A stretch of DNA of 64,000 nt from VRUE01 sp963816785 (GTDB lineage Bacteria > Actinomycetota > Thermoleophilia > Solirubrobacterales > 70-9). The stretch is taken from assembly GCA_963816785.1 (NCBI GenBank), contig CAWFLL010000004.1:124001-188000 (forward strand), read 5' to 3'. The notes under the pieces were generated by a model. It was not told the DNA's origin, searched no databases, and worked only from the letters and a program-made list of their open reading frames with translations. The position numbers and the translations under genes are program-made. Positions 56,190 to 64,000 of this stretch are shown one piece after another; the first letter of the stretch is position 1, and each line of letters begins with the position of its first letter.

Positions 56190-57119
56190 ATGAAGGCGGC
56201 CGCTATCCAGCTCCGCCCCGTGATCGCCGACGTCGTCGCCAACCTCCTCGCCTGCGAGCGGCTTGCCGATGAGGCGGGGGCGGAGGGGGCGGAATGGATC
56301 CTCCTCCCCGAGTTCTTCACGACGGGGATGGGATTCGTCCCGAAGCTCGCCGGCGCGGCGCTGCCCGCCGACGGCCCGGCGACGGACCTCCTGCTGCGAC
56401 TCGCGCGCCGTCACGGCGCGAACGTCGGCGGCTCCTTCCTCTGCCGCGACCCCGATGGCGAGGTCCGCAACAGCTTCATCCTCGCGACGCCGGATGGGAT
56501 CGCCGGCAGGCACGACAAGGACATCCCGACGATGTGGGAGAACTGCTTCTACCGCGGCGGCGAGGACGACGGGTTGATCGAGGTCGACGGCCTCCGCGTC
56601 GGGGCGGCGCTCTGCCTCGAGTTCAACCGCAGCCAGACCGTGAGGCGCCTGCGCGGGGTCGACCTCGCGGTCGGCGGCTCCTTCACCTGGGAGGCCCCGG
56701 ACTACCTGCCCGACCCCGTCCGCACCAGGCTGACGGCCAGCATGAACCGGATCGTCCGCAACTGGGCGCCCCGCTTCGCCCGCCTCCTCGGCGCCCCCGT
56801 CGTCGAGGCCGCTCACTGCGGCAACCTCGATTGCCGCGACCAGCTGCTGCCGCTCCGGTACCGCTGCTCGATCGGCAACGGCGCCAAGATCTGCGCCGCC
56901 GACGGCACGGTGCTCGCCGCGCGCGCTCCTTCCGATGGGCCCGGCCACGTGATCGCGGACGTTGAACCCGGCGCGGTGGAGCCGCTGGACGAGCCGCCCG
57001 ACCGGTTCTGGATCGAGCCCCTGGGGCCGACCGGTGAGGCCTTCTGGCGGATCCAGAACATGCACGGCGCCCGCTGGTACGAGCGCCGGGTCGGGGGCGG
57101 CGTCCCGGTGGGCCCCTGA
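56190..57119 (+). CDS. carbon-nitrogen hydrolase (nitrilase superfamily)
   Basis: A 309 aa nitrilase-fold protein with the full Glu-Lys-Cys triad: Glu in 'WILLPEFFTTGMG', Lys in 'AGRHDKDIPTMWENCFYR' and Cys in 'VGAALCLEFNRSQTVRRLRG'. The extra loop between Lys and Cys and the C-terminal ~60 residues differ from standard amidases. Substrate unknown. It diverges from the exporter with a 51-base gap and lies 98 bases from ku. Confidence 0.85.
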   Translation: MKAAAIQLRPVIADVVANLLACERLADEAGAEGAEWILLPEFFTTGMGFVPKLAGAALPADGPATDLLLRLARRHGANVGGSFLCRDPDGEVRNSFILATPDGIAGRHDKDIPTMWENCFYRGGEDDGLIEVDGLRVGAALCLEFNRSQTVRRLRGVDLAVGGSFTWEAPDYLPDPVRTRLTASMNRIVRNWAPRFARLLGAPVVEAAHCGNLDCRDQLLPLRYRCSIGNGAKICAADGTVLAARAPSDGPGHVIADVEPGAVEPLDEPPDRFWIEPLGPTGEAFWRIQNMHGARWYERRVGGGVPVGP

Positions 57120-57217
57120 TCGAGCCACGCAGGGCCGTCGCAAGATTGCGTCCCAACCGGGCGGGTGGAGAACGCCGCCCAGCGCCGATTGCCAGAATCC
57201 TGGTAGGTGATCTGCTG

Positions 57218-58114
57218 ATGGCGAGAGCGATTTGGAGCGGGTCGATCAGCTTCGGGCTCCTCAACGTGCCCGTGAAGCTCTACAGCGCGGTGGCGCGCCG
57301 CGGGATCTCCCTGCGCGAGCTGCGCGAGTCCGACGGCGCCCGCATCCGCCACCGCCGGGTCGCCGAGGGCACCGACGAGGAGGTCCCCTTCGAGAAGATC
57401 GTCAAAGCGTTCGAGATCACCCCGGATCGCTACGTGCCCCTGACCAAAGAGGAGATGGCGGCGCTGGCGCCGGAGAAGACGCGGGCGATCGAGGTGCTGG
57501 ACTTCGTCGATCTCGACCAGATCGACCCGATCTACTTCGACAGCCCCTACTACCTCGGGCCTGCGGAGGGTGCCGAGAAAGCGTATTCGCTGCTGGCCCA
57601 GGCGATGGAGGAGTCGGGCAAGGTCGCGATCGCTCGCTTCGTCTTCCGCAACAAGGAGCACCTCGCGGCGCTGCGCCCGAATGACGGGGTCCTCACCCTG
57701 ACCACGATGCGGTACGCCGACGAGGTGGTGCCGCCCGAGGAGCTCGACGACGTGCTTCCGGCGAAGAAGCCGAAGGTCGCGAAACGCGAGGTCGAGATGG
57801 CCGAGCAGCTGATCGACTCGCTGACCCGGGAGTTCGATCCGAGCGCCTACCGCGACGAGTACCGCGAGGAACTGCTGTCCCTGATCGAACGCAAGGCCGA
57901 AGGCAAGGACGTCCTCGCCGGAACCTCCCCCGAGGAGCCGAAGGCGACGAAGGCGCCCGACCTGATGGCGGCGCTCGAGGAGAGCATCGCCGCGGTGAAG
58001 GGCAAAGGCGACGGGAGGGCGCCGAAAAAGGCGGCGAAACGGGCCGCGAAACGGAAGCCCAAGAAAGCCGCGCCGAAACGCACCTCGCCCACCAAGGCGA
58101 AATCCGCCAAGTAG
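57218..58114 (+). CDS. ku: non-homologous end-joining protein Ku
   Basis: A 298 aa bacterial Ku homodimer subunit that binds DNA ends. It begins 'MARAIWSGSISFGLLNVPVK' and continues 'FVDLDQIDPIYFDSPYYLGP', 'VFRNKEHLAALRPNDGVLTL'. The last ~40 residues are a Lys-rich tail ('KKAAKRAAKRKPKKAAPKR') that helps DNA binding. The frame is open for 24 codons before the ATG at 57218. ligD follows 3 bases later. Confidence 0.95.
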   Translation: MARAIWSGSISFGLLNVPVKLYSAVARRGISLRELRESDGARIRHRRVAEGTDEEVPFEKIVKAFEITPDRYVPLTKEEMAALAPEKTRAIEVLDFVDLDQIDPIYFDSPYYLGPAEGAEKAYSLLAQAMEESGKVAIARFVFRNKEHLAALRPNDGVLTLTTMRYADEVVPPEELDDVLPAKKPKVAKREVEMAEQLIDSLTREFDPSAYRDEYREELLSLIERKAEGKDVLAGTSPEEPKATKAPDLMAALEESIAAVKGKGDGRAPKKAAKRAAKRKPKKAAPKRTSPTKAKSAK

Positions 58115-58117
58115 CCC

Positions 58118-59036
58118 GTGCCGAAGGACACCCACGTCGAGGTCGACGGGCGTGAGCTGAAACTCACCAACCTCGACAAGGTCCTCTACCCGAAGGCCGG
58201 CTTCACCAAGGGCGAGGTCGTCGACTACTACGCCCGGGTCGGGGAGGCGATGGTCCCCCACCTGAGCGGACGGGCGGTGACGCTGCGGCGCTTCCCGGAA
58301 GGCGTCGATGACCTCGATTCCGCCTTCTTCGAGAAGCGCTGCCCCAGGCACCGGCCCAAATGGGTCGAAGACCGCCTCGGTCCGCGCCGGCCCCCACGCG
58401 GGGAAGATCGACTTCTGCGTCTGCGACAGCCTTGCGACCCTGGTCTGGATGGCGCAGCTCGCGGCGATCGAGCTGCACCCTTCGCTGTCCCGAGCGCGGG
58501 CGCCGAACCGGCCGACCGTGCTCGCATTCGACCTCGACCCCGGCCCACCCGCCGACGTCGTCGACTGCTGCCGGGTGGCGCTGCGGCTGCGTGAGCTCTT
58601 CGATCACTTCGGGGTCTCCGCCTTCCCCAAGACATCCGGCTCGAAGGGCCTCCAGGTCTACGTCCCGCTCAACCGCAAACAGGTCAGCTACGAGCAGACC
58701 AAACCGTTCGCCAAAGCGATCGCCCAGCTGCTGGAAAAGCAGACTCCCGACAAGGTCGTCTCGAAGATGAAAAAGGTCGACCGCAGGGGGAAGGTCTTCG
58801 TCGACTGGTCACAGAACCACCGCAGCAAGACAACGGTCGCCGTCTACTCGATGCGGGCCCGGGAGCGCCCCACCGTCTCGACGCCGGTCTCCTGGGAGGA
58901 GGTCGAGCACGCCGCCGACCGCGATGACGCCGACTCGCTCGTCTTCGAGACCGCCGCCGTGCTGAAGCGCGTCGAGGAGCGGGGAGACCTCTTCGCCCCC
59001 GTCCTAGAGCTCGAGCAGTCCCTGCCCGAGCTCTAG
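58118..59036 (+). CDS. ligD: LigD-type DNA repair polymerase (PolDom), one frameshift
   Basis: A stand-alone archaeo-eukaryotic primase-like polymerase domain, which in NHEJ fills ends with ribonucleotides. 'TNLDKVLYPKAGFTKGEVVD' and 'GRAVTLRRFPEGVDDLDSAF' occupy one frame; after 'PKWV' (~58365) the sequence continues in another with 'ASVRAGPHAGKIDFCVCDSL', the catalytic 'FDLDPGPPADV' and 'SGSKGLQVYVPLNRKQ'. The span is one base over a multiple of three; removing the G in 'tgggtcgaag' restores the frame. There is no nuclease or ligase domain. It starts 3 bases after ku. Confidence 0.9.
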
Positions 59037-59472
59037 CGCTCCGGCGCCGCCTCGACCTTGATCGGGCCGGCGCGAGGACGTCGGGGTCGTGCCCGGGCTG
59101 GACCCTCAGGCCGGCTTCGCGCAGGTCACGGAGCCGCTCGGCGGATCGGCGCTGCTCCTCGAAGTCGTCGCCGAAGGCGGGAAAGCGGTGATCATCGAGG
59201 ACGCCGGCGAAGTGCGCGACGTCGGCGCCGATGACGATTTCGCCGACCCGGACCGACTGGTGGCCGGGGGTGTGGCCGTCGAGGCGGCGTGCTCGAGCGC
59301 GAGCTCGGACCCGAGCGCTGTCGCCGGTGGACGACGATAGCCGCTCGGTCTCGGTCTCGACCAGGTAGGCCGGCACCGGAATCCGGGCCGCGCGGCCGGG
59401 GTCCTGTTCGCCCTGGCACCAGACGCCCGCAGCCGCGGTCATCCAGCCGACGTTAAGCAGCTCGATCTTCAC
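59033..59472 (-). pseudogene. metallo-beta-lactamase-fold hydrolase, internally deleted
   Basis: The N-terminus 'GVWCQGEQDPGRAARIPVPA' and the C-terminal 'LDGHTPGHQSVRVGEIVIGA' and 'DDHRFPAFGDDFEEQRRSA' look like a quorum-quenching-lactonase-type MBL protein. About 100 residues between them, including the HxHxDH zinc motif, are gone. Only 440 nt remain. The natural end (DVLAP...KVEAAPER, TAG at 59033) needs another frame from 'DVLAPA' on. It converges on ligD with a 4-base overlap. Non-functional as written. Confidence 0.65.
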
Positions 59473-60978
59473 TCAGAGCGGCTGCCTGACAACCGGCTTC
59501 CGGGTCGCCTTGACCTCGTCGAGGCGGCGGACGGGGGTCGTGTAGGGGGCCTGGCGGGCGACCTCGGGATCGTCCTCGGCCTCGGCGAGGATCTGCTCGA
59601 TCGCGTCGGCGAAGGCGTCGAGGCTCTCCTTCGTCTCGGTCTCGGTCGGCTCGACCATCAGCGCCTCCTCGACGAGCAGCGGGAAGTACACCGTCGGCGG
59701 GTGGAATCCGAAGTCGAGCAGGCGCTTGGCGAGGTCGAGGGTGGCGATGCCGAGCTCCCGCTTCATCGGCTTGCCGGAGAGGACGAACTCGTGCATGCAG
59801 TGGCGGTCGAAGGCGACCGGCAGGTACTTGCCGCCGCGGCCCGCCGCCAGCCTCGCCTTCAGGTAGTTGGCGTTCAGCACCGCCGTCTCCGAGGCCTCGG
59901 CGAGGCCGTCGGCGCCGAGACTGAGGATGTAGGCGTAGGAGCGGACGAAGACGCCGAAGTTCCCCTGGAAGCCCCGCAGCCGGCCGATCGACTTCGGCCG
60001 CTCGAGGTCGAGGTCGAAGAAGGGAGCGCTTCCGTTCCCGCCCTCCTTCCGCACCACCTGAGGACGCGGCAGGAACGGCTCGATCCGGTCGGAGACCGCG
60101 ATCGGGCCGGCGCCCGGGCCGCCGCCGCCGTGGGGCTGGCTGAACGACTTGTGCAGGTTGACGTGGACGATGTCGAAGCCCATGTCGCCGGGCCGGGAGT
60201 GCCCCATCACCGCGTTCAGGTTGGCGCCGTCGTAGTAGAGGGTGCCGCCCGCCTCGTGGATCAGGGCCGCGATCTCGGCGATGTTCTCGTCGAAGACGCC
60301 GAGGGTGTTCGGGTTGGTCAGCATCAGGCAGGCGACCTCATCGGAGATCTTGACCCGCAGGTCGTCCATCTCGACCCCGCCCCGCTCGTTGGTCGCCACC
60401 TTGACCACCTCGTAGCCGGCCATCGTCACCGAGGCGGGGTTGGTGCCGTGTGAGGTGTCGGGAGCGAGGACCTTGGTCCGCTCTTCGCCGCGGTCGGCGT
60501 GGAAGGCTCGGGTCAGCAGCAGGCCGGCGAGCTCGCCGTGCGAGCCGGCGGAGGGTTGCAGGCTGACGTGGGGCAGGCCGCAGATCTCGGCCAGGGACTC
60601 CTGCAGCAGCCACATCAGCTCCAGCGCCCCCTGGGCGCGGCGCGGGTCCTGGGCGGGGTGCAGGCGCGCGTGCCCGGGCAGCGCCGCGACCCGCTCGTTC
60701 AGGCGCGGGTTGTGCTTCATCGTGCACGAGCCGAGCGGGTAGAAGCCGGTGTCGAGGTCGAAGTTGCGCCGCGAAAGCCGGTTGTAGTGGCGGACGATCT
60801 CCGGCTCGGCGACCTCCGGCAACCGCGGCGGCTCCTGCCGCAGGAGGTTCGCCGGGATCAGCTCCTCGAGGGGGGTCTCGGGGACTTCGGCCTCGGGCAG
60901 GACCGCGGCGCGGCGACCCGGCCTCGAGCGCTCGAAGATCGTCAGAACATCCTCCGACTGCATGCGACTCTCGCCCAT
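59473..60978 (-). CDS. gcvPB: glycine dehydrogenase (decarboxylating) subunit 2
   Basis: The PLP-bearing subunit (501 aa) of the split P-protein. The lysine is in 'VHVNLHKSFSQPHGGGGPG'; other blocks are 'IVRHYNRLSRRNFDLDTGFY', 'GSCTMKHNPRLNERVA' and 'LAPDTSHGTNPASVTMAGYE'. The frame is open upstream through a palindromic repeat, but the ATG at 60978 gives a natural start (MGESRMQSEDVL) with GAGGTGG upstream. It follows gcvPA with an 10-base gap. Confidence 0.95.
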   Translation of the reverse strand: MGESRMQSEDVLTIFERSRPGRRAAVLPEAEVPETPLEELIPANLLRQEPPRLPEVAEPEIVRHYNRLSRRNFDLDTGFYPLGSCTMKHNPRLNERVAALPGHARLHPAQDPRRAQGALELMWLLQESLAEICGLPHVSLQPSAGSHGELAGLLLTRAFHADRGEERTKVLAPDTSHGTNPASVTMAGYEVVKVATNERGGVEMDDLRVKISDEVACLMLTNPNTLGVFDENIAEIAALIHEAGGTLYYDGANLNAVMGHSRPGDMGFDIVHVNLHKSFSQPHGGGGPGAGPIAVSDRIEPFLPRPQVVRKEGGNGSAPFFDLDLERPKSIGRLRGFQGNFGVFVRSYAYILSLGADGLAEASETAVLNANYLKARLAAGRGGKYLPVAFDRHCMHEFVLSGKPMKRELGIATLDLAKRLLDFGFHPPTVYFPLLVEEALMVEPTETETKESLDAFADAIEQILAEAEDDPEVARQAPYTTPVRRLDEVKATRKPVVRQPL

Positions 60979-60988
60979 GGCCGCCACC

Positions 60989-62425
<1,437 letters not shown>

Positions 62426-62461
62426 GTCTACAGGCTACGAGAAGGCGCAGGCCGCATAAAT

Positions 62462-62519
62462 TTCGCGCTTCGCTCGCTGCGCGAAAACCAGAGATGGACG
62501 CTTGCTCACTCCGCGCTCA
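62462..62519 (-). repeat. junction repeat copy between gcvH and gcvPA
   Basis: Reads TTCGCGCTTCGCTCGCTGCGC ... GCTTGCTCACTCCGCGCTCA on the plus strand. Its end encodes the last gcvH codons and stop; it lies about 37 bases from the gcvPA start, farther than other copies. Confidence 0.8.
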
Positions 62520-62907
62520 GGAGCAAGTTGCGGTAATCGGCCGCAGCGAGCAGCGCCTCCGCCTCGCCCGGGTCGCTCAGCTTCACCTTGACCAGCCACC
62601 CGTCCCCGTAGGGGTCCTCGTTGATCCGCTCGGGGGCGTCGGCCAGGGCCTCGTTGACGGCGGTGATCTCCCCCGAGAGCGGCGCGATCACGTCGGAGAC
62701 CGCCTTCACCGACTCGACCTCCGCGTAGGCGGAGTCCTTGGACACAGCCGTGCCGACCTCCGGCGGGTCGTAGAAGACCACCTCGCCGAGCGAGTCCTGC
62801 GCGTACCAGGTGATGCCGAAGGTGGCCTCCTCTCCCTCGATCCGCGCCCAGTCGTGCTCGGGGTGGTACAGCAGCTCGTCCGGATAGCTCGCGTCGGCCA
62901 AGGTCAC
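62506..62907 (-). CDS. gcvH: glycine cleavage system H protein
   Basis: A 133 aa lipoyl carrier. The lipoylated Lys is in 'AYAEVESVKAVSDVIAPLSG'; also 'PEHDWARIEGEEATFGITWY' and 'NEDPYGDGWLVKVKL'. The GTG start at 62907 overlaps the gcvT stop (GTGA). Its C-terminal 'LLLSAE' and stop fall in a junction repeat. Confidence 0.96.
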   Translation of the reverse strand: MTLADASYPDELLYHPEHDWARIEGEEATFGITWYAQDSLGEVVFYDPPEVGTAVSKDSAYAEVESVKAVSDVIAPLSGEITAVNEALADAPERINEDPYGDGWLVKVKLSDPGEAEALLAAADYRNLLLSAE

Positions 62908-63977
62908 TTCTCCTTCTTGTAGAGGGGCCTGGACGCTATCCGCGCGGGGCGCCGCTTGCCACGCACGTCGATCTCGACCTCGGTTTCCGGCTCGGCGAGG
63001 TCGGCCCGCACGTAGGCCATCCCGATCCCGATCTCGAGCGATGGCGAGAAGCTCCCGGACGTCACCGTGCCCACCGTCTCGTCACCCGACAGCACCGCGT
63101 TGCCCTGGCGCGGGATGCCGGCGCCCTCGATCCTGAACGGGGCCAGCTTCTCGGCGGTCCCCTCGGCCCGGGCCCGCGCCACCGCCTCGGCGCCGACGAA
63201 GCCGGTCGCCTCCTTGCAGCACCAGCCGAGCCCGGCCTCGATCGGGTTGCGGTCGGGGGTGAGGTCGTTCCCGTGCAGGTGGAAGCAGACCTCGAGCCGC
63301 AGCGTGTCGCGGGCGCCGAGGCCGCACGGCACGACCCCGGCGTCGAGCAACTCGGCCCAGATCGCCGGCGCGACCTCGGGGTCGATCAGCAGCTCGACCC
63401 CGTCCTCGCCGGTGTAGCCGGTGCCGCAGGCCAGCGCCGGGCGGCCGCCGACCCGCACCGCGGCGACGTGCATCCGCGGCGGCAGCTCGATACCGAGGGT
63501 CGGAGCGACGATGCCGCGTGCGTGCGGCCCCTGCACCGCCAGCATCGCGTAACGGTCGGCGACGTCGCGCACCGCGACGTCGAACTCGCGGCTCCACCGC
63601 CCGAGCCAGGCGAGGTCGGAGCTGTGGTTGGCCGAGTTGGTGACGATCAGGAAGCGATCGCCGCCGAGCCGGTAGGTGAAGAGATCGTCGAGAACCCCGC
63701 CCTCCTCGTTGCAGAGGCATGAGTACTGGGCGCCGCCGAGGGCGATCGCGGCGACGTCGTTGGAGAGCACCCGTTGCAGGAAGTCGAGTGCGCCCGGGCC
63801 CTCGACCTCGACCTCGCCCATGTGGGAGACGTCGAACATCCCGGCGTGGGTGCGGACCGCGGTGTGCTCCTCGATGATCCCGTCGTACTGCACGGGCATC
63901 TCCCAGCCGGCAAAGGGGACCAGCTTCGCGCCACCCTCGCGATGGCGCTCGAAGAGAGGGGTCCGCTGGAGGCTCAC
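62904..63977 (-). CDS. gcvT: aminomethyltransferase (glycine cleavage T protein)
   Basis: A 357 aa T protein that moves the methylene group to tetrahydrofolate: 'LVPFAGWEMPVQYDGIIEEH', 'GMFDVSHMGEVEVEGPGAL', 'GGVLDDLFTYRLGGDRFL' and 'GYTGEDGVELLIDPEVAPA'. First gene of gcvT-gcvH-gcvPA-gcvPB. Only 23 bases precede its GTG in the window, so a glycine riboswitch could not be tested. Confidence 0.96.
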   Translation of the reverse strand: MSLQRTPLFERHREGGAKLVPFAGWEMPVQYDGIIEEHTAVRTHAGMFDVSHMGEVEVEGPGALDFLQRVLSNDVAAIALGGAQYSCLCNEEGGVLDDLFTYRLGGDRFLIVTNSANHSSDLAWLGRWSREFDVAVRDVADRYAMLAVQGPHARGIVAPTLGIELPPRMHVAAVRVGGRPALACGTGYTGEDGVELLIDPEVAPAIWAELLDAGVVPCGLGARDTLRLEVCFHLHGNDLTPDRNPIEAGLGWCCKEATGFVGAEAVARARAEGTAEKLAPFRIEGAGIPRQGNAVLSGDETVGTVTSGSFSPSLEIGIGMAYVRADLAEPETEVEIDVRGKRRPARIASRPLYKKEK

Positions 63978-64000
63978 GGCGCGGAGGGTATTGGCTCGCT

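Overview
The window looks like the chromosome of a very GC-rich actinobacterium. The lineage is most likely Thermoleophilia/Solirubrobacterales-like, but that is an inference. It rests on the high-GC codon use, frequent GTG/TTG starts, the SepIVA-DUF177-rpmF-plsX-acpP-rnc-smc-ftsY-ffh-rpsP-trmD-lepB-rnhB-yraN-comM-dprA gene order, a WS/DGAT acyltransferase, Ku plus a stand-alone LigD polymerase, and a split (PA/PB) glycine decarboxylase. No phage, insertion sequence, CRISPR array, rRNA or complete tRNA was seen. Nearly everything is core metabolism and information processing, mostly on the minus strand.

Layout. 1-20 kb: ilvD (cut by the window edge), thiD, dprA, comM, yraN, rnhB, lepB, rplS, trmD, khpA, rpsP, ffh, ftsY, a wax-ester synthase, smc, rnc, acpP, plsX, rpmF, a broken methyltransferase, DUF177, a SepIVA-like gene, coaD and rsmD. 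20-35 kb: recG, a FakA-like kinase, an MMPL exporter on the plus strand, rpmB, a riboflavin operon (ribD-ribE-ribBA-ribH), then a plus-strand envelope block (GT2, flippase, K+/H+ antiporter), and rpe. 35-41 kb: a zinc-ribbon gene and rsmB-fmt-def, all three of which are shredded by frameshifts, then intact priA. 41-51 kb: metK, and an aromatic block aroH-hisC-aroG-tyrA-aroA-ech-cmk-der. 51-64 kb: yjbQ, a pseudouridine synthase, scpB-scpA, trpS, a DHA2 exporter, a nitrilase, ku-ligD, a decayed lactonase, and the glycine cleavage operon gcvT-gcvH-gcvPA-gcvPB.

Three things stand out. (1) A family of about 60-100 bp interspersed repeats sits at gene junctions, usually just upstream of a start codon and often supplying the previous gene's stop. 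Copies also lie inside two coding sequences and form the C-terminal tails of others; several have palindromic outer arms whose sequence differs between copies but stays self-complementary. (2) A 31-codon leader ORF ending in Tyr-Tyr-Trp-Arg-Phe-Ser lies before the DAHP synthase gene, with competing hairpins after it. This is a convincing candidate for aromatic amino acid attenuation. (3) The SMC protein is only 805 aa and seems to lack a hinge domain, although scpA and scpB are present.

Sequence quality matters here. Single-base indels interrupt plsX, a methyltransferase, scpB, ligD and others, and 35.4-38.3 kb is dense with them. Because the affected genes are normally essential, assembly or sequencing error is the first explanation to exclude.
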